Below are positions 54,320 to 63,685 of a stretch of DNA of 64,000 nucleotides, piece by piece (the first letter of the stretch is position 1; the number at the start of each line of letters is the position of its first letter). The stretch spans positions 1-64,000 of the forward strand of contig CBDCSZ010000063.1 in the NCBI GenBank assembly GCA_965221935.1, in the 5' to 3' direction. Below the pieces are notes generated by a model. That model saw only the letters and a program-made list of their open reading frames with translations, was not told the origin of the DNA and made no database searches. This DNA is from JAPOXR01 sp965221935 (GTDB taxonomy: Bacteria > Pseudomonadota > Alphaproteobacteria > Rhodobacterales > Rhodobacteraceae). Both the position numbers and the translations under genes were made by a program.

Positions 54320-55017
54320 GTTTCCACCAAACAACAATTTTTGGCCTCTTATAGTCATATTCGGGGTTTATAGGTTGCGTATGGCCTGTAAATGTAAACT
54401 GTGTCAAGTGGCAACGAAAGACCTCTAAAGCAGCTTGACTGATTTAACGGGCCACATGCAGCCTATTAGGCGAACTTGCATACACTATTAAAGAGGTCGC
54501 AGCGGCGGGACCGCGTTCAAGCCAACGCAAGTGAAACCGGCAGGCGCGCCCGACGCCAACACCGCGCGCGGGCCGGTTTCTGGATCAAAAAATGCGGAAA
54601 ACGGCGGTCGTTTGCCTGCTCAGGCCCGTGCGACCTTTTCGGCGACGCCGGATCAAACCCTGTCCTGCCCTTGGGGCGGGTTTTCCGTCAATTCGTTTAA
54701 CTGTGGCATCCGAAAAGGAAGAACCGAAATTCAGGTTTTTGGCTTGCGCGGCCAAGTTATCAGCGACAACGCCCGTACGACGCTGATTTTGTTTCAGGCT
54801 GGCGCGGGCACCAGTTGGCGCATCGGTCTGGTCCGCAGCCGATATCTTTTCGTTTTGGACATCACGGCCGACAAATGCGTTATATCCCGGCATGGCCTGT
54901 CCTGCTTGATGTGGCATTGAATTCGGGCCGTTGCCCTGACCTTGAGTTTAATCCGCGATTTCAAGGCGAGAACAGGTCGATCTCTTTAGCGAGCCAATTG
55001 TTGCGGCCAATCGTTCG
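54320..55017. other. Intergenic region with an IS481-like 5' remnant
   Basis: About 700 bp without an intact gene. The hipBA promoter must lie in the AT-rich part near 54320-54420. Positions 54648-54794 hold the remnant described separately. The rest shows only overlapping frames without motifs. Confidence 0.4.
54648..54794 (+). repeat. Remnant of the IS481-like element's 5' end (matches 56861-57010)
   Basis: It aligns without large gaps to the leader and first codons of the transposase at 56944: the GGGGCGGG-TTCTCC leader, CCGAAAAAGGAGAACC, then GGCTTGCCCGGCCA-GTTATCAG and GATTTTGT are all recognisable with scattered changes. The initiating ATG has been lost. It is an old copy or excision scar. 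Confidence 0.7.
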
Positions 55018-56091
55018 TTAGAACACGAGGCGGCGAGAGGTTCGTTCCACAAGTCGCACCATGTCCGGACACGGAGAACGCATTCGTGGCGGCGAATCAA
55101 TGGTTTGAGGCTGGCCTGTTTTTGCCGCCTTCTCGATCGCAAGAAGCGCGCGGACATCCGCCAGCCCTTCCCTGCCGTCAGGTTTGGGTTCGTTGCCGCT
55201 CAGAATGCAGTCAGAAAAATATTTGGTTTGCGCGCCGAAATGGTCGATGTCCGGGAAATCTCTTTCCGACACATCGCCGCCGCGCCGAAGCGTCATTCGG
55301 GTCGGGGTTTCGAAACGATAGGCCGGCCGCATTTCGATTTCGCCCTTGGTCCCAATGACCCTGAATGTGTCAATTTCGGCGGCGTTGAAACCGACGGAGA
55401 ATGTGGCCAATCCGTCATCGGGAAACCGCAGGACCGCCGTCAGCGTTTCCTCGACTTGTGCAAACCGCGGGTCGCTGCCGCATCCTTTCATGGCCATTGC
55501 CTCAACCGGCTCGGCGGCGAAAACGTGCCGCGCCGCGTTGAGACAGTAGACGCCAATGTCCTGCAGAGGTCCGCCCCAGTGTTTCGCGTCCAGCCTGTGA
55601 TTCCCGCTCCCGACCTGAAACGAGAATTCGGAGGAGAATATCCGCGGCGCGCCGATTGCGCCGGACCTGATGAGTCTGATCGCTTCGACGGTGCCCGGTT
55701 CGCAATGAAGCCGATAAGCGGTCATCAGAAACCTTCCGGATTCCCCGGCCGCTTCGATCATGGCCTCGCATTCGGCAACGGTGACGGCAAGCGGCTTTTC
55801 AACCATCGCGTGAATGCCCCTTTGCAGGGCCCGCACGGCAAACTCCGCATGAAGCGAATTCGGAAGTGCGATGTACACGGCATCGAAGGTGTCCGACTCC
55901 AGTGCCGAGTCGTACTCCTGATAGCTGAAGATCCTGGAGATCCCGTAAAACCCTGCCAGCTTGTCTGCGTTGTCGGCATTGCCGGTGACGATTGCCGTCA
56001 TCACCGAGTTCCCGGTCTGGTCAACAGACGGCATGAATGCTTCCTGGGAAATCCAGCCGGCGCCGACCACAGCGTATCTCACCTTCTTCAT
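55018..56091 (-). CDS. Gfo/Idh/MocA-family NAD(P)-dependent oxidoreductase
   Basis: A 357-residue enzyme. YAVVGAGWISQEAFMPSV is the dinucleotide-binding start, YIALPNSLHAEFAVRAL and MVEKPLAVT carry the catalytic E-K-P motif, and DIGVYCLNAARHVF supplies the His/Asn region. RLHCEPGT and a glucose-fructose-oxidoreductase-like carboxy part follow. ATG 56091 has GGAG; the frame to 56121 is not needed. Such enzymes oxidise sugars, inositols or sugar acids. It stands alone, next to the IS481-like element. No signal peptide is seen. Confidence 0.9.
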   Translation of the reverse strand: MKKVRYAVVGAGWISQEAFMPSVDQTGNSVMTAIVTGNADNADKLAGFYGISRIFSYQEYDSALESDTFDAVYIALPNSLHAEFAVRALQRGIHAMVEKPLAVTVAECEAMIEAAGESGRFLMTAYRLHCEPGTVEAIRLIRSGAIGAPRIFSSEFSFQVGSGNHRLDAKHWGGPLQDIGVYCLNAARHVFAAEPVEAMAMKGCGSDPRFAQVEETLTAVLRFPDDGLATFSVGFNAAEIDTFRVIGTKGEIEMRPAYRFETPTRMTLRRGGDVSERDFPDIDHFGAQTKYFSDCILSGNEPKPDGREGLADVRALLAIEKAAKTGQPQTIDSPPRMRSPCPDMVRLVERTSRRLVF

Positions 56092-56803
56092 TGACTGCTC
56101 CTGCCATGCGCCAAAACACATTCGGCGTCGACCCGCGCGCCGAGCCGGGGCTCTCCCGACCGGACTGCTTACACTGCCACGATGCCGAATGATTTGAAAG
56201 CAAATCGATTTCCGAACGGTTTTTCACGGAAAAGCGGCAGTCTCTGCATGCGCGGCCGAGGCTGTCTTCCGGCTCACAGTGAAAGAATGAGGAAACAAAC
56301 ATGCTGATATCTGCCGCTCAGTTTCGTCATGCGCGGGCGCGGGACAATACGAAACATCCGTGCGCCGTGTTTTGAAGGGAAGCGTCTCGGCGGGCGCACG
56401 CAGACTCGCGCTTCAACCGAACTGCCGCCGGTGACCGGCCGCCGGTTGCGGCAGGTGGCTGCCCATATTGAAACTTTGGCAGGGATAAGCACGCGGTATC
56501 GACAAACCGGACCAGCGGTCAGCCTGAACAGGAGCGGCGGCGGGATTTCATGGTGCTTGCGAGCCGGCAAGCACCGGGATGAAGAACGGGCGAAAAGCCC
56601 GCAAAAACCGGTCAGGCGGCTGCCGGAGCGCTTTTACGCGGATCAAGTGCGCGGTTGAGGCCTGCTGTGGGCGTAAATCGCCCGTCCCCGAAAGTGCAGC
56701 CCGCCAGGTTGAAAAATTGGAAACTGGACTATCGAACTCTCTGAAAATGCGCCGATAAACGCGATGTCCCTGATCAGACACATATGAAGTTTTGCGGGCG
56801 GCG
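56092..56803. other. Gene-free stretch upstream of the oxidoreductase and IS481-like element
   Basis: About 700 bp with overlapping frames without recognisable motifs. It should contain the oxidoreductase promoter near 56100-56200. Confidence 0.35.
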
Positions 56804-56864
56804 CCGGGGGTCTCAGAACCCGGAGGGAGGGCGCAGCCCGACCGGAGGGTTCTGAGACCCCCGG
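56804..56864 (+). terminator. 18-bp perfect inverted repeat with downstream T-run
   Basis: CCGGGGGTCTCAGAACCC (56804-56821) pairs exactly with 56847-56864 around a 25-base loop. TTTTTTCTT follows about 7 bases later, giving the look of a rho-independent terminator. It lies directly ahead of the IS481-like leader, so it may also protect the transposase gene from outside transcription. Confidence 0.6.
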
Positions 56865-56943
56865 ATCAGATTTTTTCTTGCCCTGAGGGGCGGGGTTCTC
56901 CATCAGTTCGCTTAGTTGTGAAAACCGAAAAAGGAGAACCCCA

Positions 56944-57774
56944 ATGCAAGTTTTCGGCTTGCCCGGCCATGTTATCAGAAACGCCGCCCGCGCGTCACGG
57001 ATTTTGTCTTCACCCGGCGCGGAGACCGCAAGGCGCGCGGCGCTGGTCCGCCGCTGGCGGCGGGCCTGGCGCGACGGCCTGACTGTGGAACAGGCGGCGC
57101 GCGCCGTCGGCGTTTCGCTGTCGAAGCTGCGCCGCTGGGAAAAGCGGCCGGAGCGGCTCTCCACCCGCCCGCTCCGCTGCCGCCGGCCGGAGCTGCGCCG
57201 CGGAATCGAGGGCCGCGTGCGGGAGCTGCGGAAAATGTTCCCGGCCTGGGGAAGGGGGAAGATCGCCGCCGTGCTGCGCCGTGAGGGGACCGCGGTCTCC
57301 GTGTCGCTGCGGCCCGGCCGGACCGTCAGACACTTCACCGCCGTCGACCGTCTCTCGCGCTGGGGCTGCGGCATGGCCGCCTCAAACGCGACCGCGGCCA
57401 GCGCCGCCCGCTTCCTTGACAAGCTGGTCCGCCAGGCGCCGTTCCCAGTCGAGGCCGTGCAGGTCGACGGCGGCTCCGAGTTCATGGCCGAGTTCGAGGC
57501 CGCGTGCGGAGACAGAAACATCACCCTCGCCGTTTTGCCGCCGAAGTCGCCGAAACAGAACGGACGCGTCGAACGTATGCAGGCGACGCTCAGAAACGAG
57601 TTCTACAATGTTCAGGACACCGCCGTGAACGTCTCCGGGCTCAGACCCCTCATCGACGAATATATGGAACTCTACAACGGCTGGAGGCCGCACGACTCCC
57701 TTGATGGAATGACCCCCGACGAGTATCTCGAAAGTCGGCGAATCGGTGAGACCCCGCCGCTTCATATGTCATGA
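56944..57774 (+). pseudogene. IS481-like transposase with an internal deletion
   Basis: The frame is open (276 residues) but lacks a segment. Residues 1-115 hold a helix-turn-helix part (LTVEQAARAVGVSLSKLRRWEKRP ... GKIAAVLRREG). The protein then jumps at VSVSL directly into RPGRTVRHFTAVDRLSRW of the integrase core. The block that carries the first catalytic Asp is missing; the second (QVDGGSEFMAEFE) and the Glu (KSPKQNGRVERMQATLRNEFY) remain. It ends normally (HDSLDGMTPDEYL). The AAAGGAGAACCCCA leader is intact. It is probably inactive but could still be expressed as a DNA-binding protein. Confidence 0.8.
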
Positions 57775-58030
57775 GCAGGTACACGGGGTTGCAATCAAAT
57801 ATCTACGCAGCTAACATGGCAAGAGGAGGATATTGCTGACATGCGCCTCGGCAACTCCGCTGAGGCTGGCACCCAATTCGGTTGGACCCGCCTCGAAGAG
57901 ATGCTCTGCCACCTTTCGTTGGCCTTGATGCCGCATGACGGTCAAATCCAGATAAGAGCGCATGCTTGAGGCAACAAGTGTGACGCAGAACCGGTGGGCC
58001 TCTGCTCACCGACAACGAAAGGAATATTTG
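57775..58030. other. Intergenic region before the intact SBP gene
   Basis: About 255 bp without a gene. AAAGGA at about 58018-58023 is the ribosome-binding site for the SBP gene. No promoter is clear. Confidence 0.4.
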
Positions 58031-60064
58031 ATGCGTTTCAAATATATTCAGCTCGGCACCGTGTTTGTCTGTGCGGCCGGAATTGCATCAGCAGACTGCC
58101 CGCCAGTCACTGTTGACGATCCAATGGGCGTTCCGGCAGGAAAATACGCGGATCAGTACGAGCTGTCGGAATTCGAAACCTTGGCCAACTGCAAGCTGAG
58201 TTTCAGCGAAAATCCGGCAATTGCTGATCTCAACAGCCGCATCCGCGGCAACCCGGATCTGCCGCCGCTGGCCGAACGGCTGCCGGAAGAGCCGCTGGTC
58301 ATGGCACCCTATCATTCGATCGGGAAATACGGCGGCACGTTCAACGGCATGTCAAATGCCACAGAAGCCGGCACCGGTGACTTCTTGAACATCAGGCACG
58401 TGAACCTGGTTCGCCTGGATGAGGACAATGTGTCGATCGTGCCCGATGTCGCCAAGGATTATGAGTGGAACGACGACTTCACGCAGCTGACGTTCTATCT
58501 GCGCAGGGGCCACAGGTGGTCGGACGGCGCGCCTTTCACGGCGGACGACGTGAAATTCTGGTATGACAACCTGGCGCTCGATTCAAAAGTCATTCCGAAT
58601 CCCACGGACTATACGCTGGTTGCGGGTGAGCGCATGACCGTGGATGTGATCGACCCGCAGACGGTCAGGTTCAATCTGCCGGCCCCGAAGCCGGGTCTCT
58701 TGACGCACTTTGCGACGTCGTGGGCGCAGGGCTTCCAGCCGAAGCACTTCCTCGGCCGCTATCATCCGGACATCAACCCTGACGCGGACAAGCTCGCCAA
58801 GGAAGCCGGTTTCGAGAACGGGCTCGCGGTGATCAAGGCCTATTGGGGGAACACGGACTGGACCGACGCGCCGTCGGCGCTGCTCAGCGCCCCCGACCGG
58901 GTCGCGAACCTCCCGGCCGATGTCGTTCCGACGCTCGAGTCCCACATCTACATCTCGGACACAGTCGAAGGGCGTCATCTGGTGGCGAACCCATACTTCC
59001 ACATCGTGGACACGGCGGGCAATCAGCTGCCCTACATCAACGAACAGGACGAGACCTATATCCCGAACACCGAAGTCCGCATTCTCAGGCTGATCAACGG
59101 TGAGGGCGATTACAAGTCGCAGGGACTGACACTGCCGAATGCGCCTCTGCTCCTTGAGAACCAGGAAGCCGGCGGCTACCAGATCGACTTGCTGCCGGTG
59201 CCGCATATGGTGACAGTTGGCTTCAACGTGACCTCGGACGACCTGGAAAAGCGCAAGGTTTTCGGAGACCTGCGTTTTCGACAGGCCATGTCGATTGCGA
59301 TCGATCGGAATGCGATCAACGAATCAGCGTATTTTGGGCTGGGCGAACCGATGCAGTATTCTGGGATTAATCCGTTGCCGGACTTTATCGACCAAAAATG
59401 GACGTCCCATTATGCCGAGCATGATCCGGACCGGGCCACGGCGCTGCTTGATGAGGTCGGTTTGGCCGACACGGACGGCGACGGATTCCGCGAGCTTCCG
59501 AATGGCGACCCGTTTGTCCTCAACATACAGTTCAGCACACAGGAAATGCCGGTGCAGGCTATAGAGATCATCAGCCTGAACTGGTCGGAGGCGGGCGTGC
59601 GGACGACCATCAAGGAAGTCGCCACGGACGAGTACCGATCGGCACAATCGGCCGGCAAGCTTGATGTAGGAATGTGGTCAAAGGGCCGGTTGCTCACGGG
59701 TCACCTCGGCACCAACGATTACTGGGTGCCGCCGTTCGGAGACTACTTCAATCTTCGGGTCGGAATGAAATGGGCTGAATGGATCCAAACAGACGGCGCC
59801 AATGGTGTCGAACCTCCTGACTATGTTCATGAAATGATCAAGGACATTGGCACGTTCCAGTCAGTTGCGATTGGATCCGAGGAATTCGAAGCGGCGGGCA
59901 ATCGTATGGTGGAAAACATGGTCTCCAACGTGCTCCAAATTGGCACGGTCGCGACGCCGAACCCGGTCTACCACCGCGACGCCTTGAAGAATTTCGTTGC
60001 CGTAGCGGGCGGCCGACCCTTTTCGTGGCGGTCACACCAGTGGTATCTGGACGAGGGCAATTGA
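58031..60064 (+). CDS. ABC transporter peptide-type substrate-binding protein (family 5), orphan
   Basis: A 677-residue periplasmic protein, longer than the usual 500-550 of family 5. The signal peptide ends near ASAD (residue 21). Conserved parts include VAKDYEWNDDFTQLTFYLRRGHRWSDGAPFTADDVKFW near 140, and DLRFRQAMSIAIDRNAINES near 415. ATG 58031 follows AAAGGAATATTTG. No permease or ATPase gene is adjacent: hflX follows on the same strand after 500 bp, so it must work with a transporter elsewhere. It is a close paralogue of the broken gene at 6022-7345. The ligand could be a peptide, sugar oligomer or other large solute. Confidence 0.92.
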   Translation: MRFKYIQLGTVFVCAAGIASADCPPVTVDDPMGVPAGKYADQYELSEFETLANCKLSFSENPAIADLNSRIRGNPDLPPLAERLPEEPLVMAPYHSIGKYGGTFNGMSNATEAGTGDFLNIRHVNLVRLDEDNVSIVPDVAKDYEWNDDFTQLTFYLRRGHRWSDGAPFTADDVKFWYDNLALDSKVIPNPTDYTLVAGERMTVDVIDPQTVRFNLPAPKPGLLTHFATSWAQGFQPKHFLGRYHPDINPDADKLAKEAGFENGLAVIKAYWGNTDWTDAPSALLSAPDRVANLPADVVPTLESHIYISDTVEGRHLVANPYFHIVDTAGNQLPYINEQDETYIPNTEVRILRLINGEGDYKSQGLTLPNAPLLLENQEAGGYQIDLLPVPHMVTVGFNVTSDDLEKRKVFGDLRFRQAMSIAIDRNAINESAYFGLGEPMQYSGINPLPDFIDQKWTSHYAEHDPDRATALLDEVGLADTDGDGFRELPNGDPFVLNIQFSTQEMPVQAIEIISLNWSEAGVRTTIKEVATDEYRSAQSAGKLDVGMWSKGRLLTGHLGTNDYWVPPFGDYFNLRVGMKWAEWIQTDGANGVEPPDYVHEMIKDIGTFQSVAIGSEEFEAAGNRMVENMVSNVLQIGTVATPNPVYHRDALKNFVAVAGGRPFSWRSHQWYLDEGN

Positions 60065-60084
60065 CCCGACAACCAATTGGCAGG

Positions 60085-60105
60085 GGCGCCCGGGATTCGG
60101 GCGCC
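60085..60105 (+). terminator. GC-rich hairpin after the intact SBP gene
   Basis: GGCGCCCG (60085-60092) pairs with CGGGCGCC (60098-60105) around a 5-base loop, 20 bp after the stop. No T-run. It occupies the same relative position as the hairpin at 3004-3036 behind the broken paralogue. Confidence 0.55.
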
Positions 60106-60565
60106 TCCGCAACAACCGGACAATCCTGGTTTCAGCGGTCCTGATGCGCCTGTTGCCGTAGATTTGCAGCCAAAAGCTGTGCGCCCGGGGAAAGGCGTCC
60201 CCAAACCCGCCCTGACCGCTGCCGGCAAGGCTTCCGCACCGGCGTCGGCAACAGAGATTTCCCAACCTCGCAATGGCTCTTGACACATGCCGCCGGCGCC
60301 TTTGAAAATCCGCGCCGCGAACAGGCTCGGGGCTGTTCTTCAGCAATCTCCCGCGAACGAAAACATGCACGCTGCCCAAAGCGGATTTCGCCAGATTTCA
60401 ATGGGCTGGCAGATCTGGCGGAACCGGTCCGGCTGTGCCGGGGCAAGTGCGAAAATCGTGCCAAAGCCGCAACGATAACGGCGGTTCGACTATGCCGGGC
60501 GCGGATTCAGTTTCAAATTGTTCCGTCGGCGGAGATAAAGCGGCAACGCTGGAGGGAGCTACCAA
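60106..60565. other. Intergenic region upstream of hflX; no hfq present
   Basis: About 460 bp with overlapping short frames and no recognisable gene. In many alphaproteobacteria hfq precedes hflX, but no Hfq sequence is seen here. GGAGGGAG lies before the TTG at 60566. Confidence 0.45.
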
Positions 60566-61864
60566 TTGCCGATCAAAGCCGGAATCCTGCATCCGTCCTT
60601 CCCTGATCAAGAATCTCCGCGCACGGCCGAGGCCTGCCTGGATGAGGCGGTCTCTCTCGCGACGGCTCTGGGCTTCACGACCGCATTTAAGCAGGTTGTC
60701 CGGCTTCGTTCTGTCAACGGCGCAACCCTGTTTGGTTCCGGAAGATGTGACAGTCTGAAGCGGGAAATTGATGCGGCCAATGCGTCGGCCGCGGTTGTCG
60801 ACGGCTCGATTTCAGCGGTCCAGCAGCGAAATCTGGAAAGGCTCTGGGATGTCCGGGTGCTGGATCGAACAGGTCTGATTCTGGAGATATTCGCCAGCCG
60901 GGCGAAAACCCGGGAGGGTGTGCTGCAGGTCGAACTGGCACAACTGGAATACCTGAAATCCAGACTGGTCCGCCGCTGGACCCACCTCGAACGTCAGCGT
61001 GGCGCCCTTGGGTTCGTGGGCGGATCCGGGGAAACCCAGATCGAGTCCGACCGGCGCGCGATTGACGACAGGATAATTCGTGTAAAGCGCAAGCTGCTGG
61101 CGGTCAGACGCACGCGCGGGCTGCACCGGTCGGCCAGAAAAGCCGTCCCATACCCAGCCGTTGCGCTTGTCGGCTACACAAATGCCGGAAAATCAACACT
61201 GTTCAACCGCCTGACCGGCGCGGAAGTATGGGCAGACGACGCATTGTTCGCGACGCTTGACCCGACCATGAGATTGGTCACGCTCCCCTCAGGCCGGCAA
61301 GCGGTGTTCTCCGACACGGTCGGCTTCATATCCGATCTTCCGACGCAGCTGGTCGCCGCATTCCGCGCAACACTGGAAGAAGTCACCAACGCTGACATCG
61401 TCGTGCATGTCCGGGACCTGACGCACCCTGAATTCGAATCACAGGTTCTCGGCGTCAATGAAGTTCTCAGAGAACTGAACGTTGATCCCACCGACTCCCA
61501 AAGAGTTGTGCAGGCCTGGAACAAGATCGATTTGCTGGCGACCGGCGACAGGGAAGACATGCTGACCGGGAACGGATGCAGCCAGTCTCATTTTCCAGTT
61601 TCGGCGATTTCCGGCGACGGGCTCGACCAATTGCTGGGTAAGATTGACGAGCTTCTTCGCGCCGGCGACCGGACGGAGACCGTGCTTCTATCGTGCGCCG
61701 ATGGAAAACAGCGGGCCTGGCTTTTCGGAGAGAGGGTCGTGCAAAACGAGACACTGCGCGACGAATGCCTGGAACTCAAGGTGCGCTGGTCAGACGCCCA
61801 GGCAGCGCGATTCCGGAATCGGTTCGGCTGCAGCCCGGGCGCCGGCTCTGTCGGGGGCAAATAA
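60566..61864 (+). CDS. hflX: Ribosome-associated GTPase HflX
   Basis: A 432-residue GTPase. The amino-terminal HflX domain contains LFGSGRCDSL and the ILEIFASRAKTREGVLQVELAQLEYLKSRL helix with the GGSGETQIESDRR glycine-rich loop near 155. The GTPase domain has G1 GYTNAGKST, G3 DTVGF, and G4 NKID. It splits or rescues stalled ribosomes. It starts with TTG, supported by GGAGGGAG at the right distance. A short carboxy-terminal extension follows, as in alphaproteobacterial homologues. Confidence 0.95.
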   Translation: MPIKAGILHPSFPDQESPRTAEACLDEAVSLATALGFTTAFKQVVRLRSVNGATLFGSGRCDSLKREIDAANASAAVVDGSISAVQQRNLERLWDVRVLDRTGLILEIFASRAKTREGVLQVELAQLEYLKSRLVRRWTHLERQRGALGFVGGSGETQIESDRRAIDDRIIRVKRKLLAVRRTRGLHRSARKAVPYPAVALVGYTNAGKSTLFNRLTGAEVWADDALFATLDPTMRLVTLPSGRQAVFSDTVGFISDLPTQLVAAFRATLEEVTNADIVVHVRDLTHPEFESQVLGVNEVLRELNVDPTDSQRVVQAWNKIDLLATGDREDMLTGNGCSQSHFPVSAISGDGLDQLLGKIDELLRAGDRTETVLLSCADGKQRAWLFGERVVQNETLRDECLELKVRWSDAQAARFRNRFGCSPGAGSVGGK

Positions 61865-62260
61865 GCTGTCGCCGGCTTTCGCTGCCGGTCGGCGCCTGTC
61901 AAGGCACGGTCATCGCGGCGGGTTGTCCTGTTCTGTCACCGCCGAAGCGCCGCAGTTCAGACCGATCGGAAAGGCGTCAGACCTTCCAGCCTGATTCAAC
62001 CCAGGTGCGAATTGGCGTGGTCCTGGGCGGCTGAATATCCCGGTCGAGATTCCGCGCCGCCCGACATTGTGGTTCACCGGCGACCGGCCGGATTCAATGC
62101 GGGCGTGCGCCATTTCGGCGAATTCTCCGGGGACGACAGTTTCATCAGCCGCCTTCGGGGCCAAATGAAGAGAGTCGCATCGTCGCGCGGGGCCCCTTAG
62201 CTGCCCTTCAGCGCCGCCGCGCGCCCATTCACCGCGGGTGGTGAGCCGACGCGTGTCGGA
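61865..62260. other. Convergent intergenic region after hflX
   Basis: About 395 bp. A plus frame ending at 62200 (GFNAGVRHFGEFSGDDSFISRL) looks weakly protein-like but has no start site. No clear terminator. Confidence 0.35.
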
Positions 62261-63055
62261 TTATGAATTGCTGTAGATCAACGGGTTCTGGTCTTCGTCG
62301 TTAAGCAGGTCACCGACACTGATTGTATTCAGGATCCGTTCTGGAAGGACGTTGGGTTCGCCATTGAACCGGCTGTGATCGGGCATGTAGGCGCAGGTAA
62401 AAGCCCGCCGCGGTCTCGGCGTCATGTTCGCATTGGCGCCATGAGCCACCAGACCGTTGTGAAAGGAACATCCGCCCGCAGGCATGATGACAGGCACGGG
62501 TTCCATGCTGCTGAGTTCAGGATAGGCTTCGAATAAGGCGCCCAAGTGGCCTTCCGTAGGGTAGTCAACCAGTCTGCGCTTGTGCGTGCCCGGCATGAAA
62601 AACATGCAGCCGTTCTGCATTGTCACATCGTCCAGCGCGACCCAGATGCTTATGGAGTTTTCCGACGCGAAGGACCACTTTGTGTTGTCTTGGTGCCACG
62701 CCGTAGGAACTGCCCAAGGCAATTTTATCAACGCCTGATCGTGCCATATGCGAATTCCGTCGACCCCCGCCAGGTCGGCCGCCATTTTGCCCAGCCGGCT
62801 GTCCAGCATTATTTCGCGCACACCGTCACGATCCATCCACAGGTTGATGCGCTGCTGGAACACGTTATTTTTCTCTGACGTGCTCTCAAATTGATGGGAT
62901 CCGACGGGCAGCACATTGTTTTCCCGAAGGGAGACCGCTTCGTCCACCGCTGCCCGCCAGGTGTCCAATTCGGTTTTGTCCAGAAAATCCTCGATGATGA
63001 GAAAACCGTTTTCCCGGTAGAAGGAAATCTGCGCGCTCGTCAGTGCATCGTTCAT
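62261..63055 (-). CDS. Phytanoyl-CoA dioxygenase (PhyH) family oxygenase
   Basis: A 264-residue Fe(II)/2-oxoglutarate dioxygenase. Iron ligands are the HxD in TAWHQDNTKWSF near 140 and the His in NGLVAHGANANMTPRPRRAFTCAYM near 220, with the Arg for 2-oxoglutarate following. ISFYRENGFLIIEDFLDKTELD is the fold's start. ATG 63055 has AAAGGAG; the upstream-extended frame is not used. It lies on the same strand as a sugar kinase (63686-64000), 630 bp downstream of it. It is only distantly similar to the enzyme at 48200-49093. Confidence 0.9.
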   Translation of the reverse strand: MNDALTSAQISFYRENGFLIIEDFLDKTELDTWRAAVDEAVSLRENNVLPVGSHQFESTSEKNNVFQQRINLWMDRDGVREIMLDSRLGKMAADLAGVDGIRIWHDQALIKLPWAVPTAWHQDNTKWSFASENSISIWVALDDVTMQNGCMFFMPGTHKRRLVDYPTEGHLGALFEAYPELSSMEPVPVIMPAGGCSFHNGLVAHGANANMTPRPRRAFTCAYMPDHSRFNGEPNVLPERILNTISVGDLLNDEDQNPLIYSNS

Positions 63056-63685
63056 AGATCCACTCCTTTCGTGTGGATTGGCCTCGCAGGCGATCCTCCA
63101 GCGATCCGATCCGAACGGCGGCGCGCGCCGGACCTGACACATGAAAGACGCGTGTGCGCAAGAATGCACGTCAGCTTCGCTGTATGCAACCGAATCTTAA
63201 TACCGTCATGTTGAAAGTCGCAAAGCAAAGAGCAAACATCTGACTGTTCGAAATACGTGACGTGGCGGTCAAGCGCTTCGCCCTTGAAGTGCTTGGGGAC
63301 CGTGTCGACTTGATGCAAAACTGCGGCGCCGGGAGCAGCGAGCGCAAGGCGGCGATCGCAGAAAAGTCGGCAATTCACCTTGGGGACGCACAACAGCAGA
63401 CCGCTCAAACAGCATTGAGTCGCTCCACTGCGCCTTGAATTGCGGTCAGTTTTGCAAAACCCGTTTCAACGGCTTGAGAAGGCCGCGACTGCAGTGCATC
63501 GAAATGTTTGTGAGAATGGGTCGTCGACCCGCACCTTGCATGCCCGCGGTTCCTGCCGCCAGCCGCAGCGGTTTGGCATGAAATCATATTCGCCGACGGT
63601 AACTCCGAAATCATGCATCGGTCAATTTTCCGCCTCCAGCGTTATCGTCTCCGCGATGTGGGCCGCCCGACTCCACATACGAGGC
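63056..63685. other. Gene-free stretch between the PhyH gene and the kinase
   Basis: About 630 bp. One plus frame around 63250-63435 (VAVKRFALEVLGDRVDLMQNCGAGSSERKAAIAEKSAIHLG) has a coherent feel but no start and no recognised family; a minus frame is open as well. It may hold an eroded gene. Confidence 0.35.

Noticed and set aside
60106..60565. An hfq gene upstream of hflX
   Set aside because: No Hfq-like sequence in any frame of this interval.
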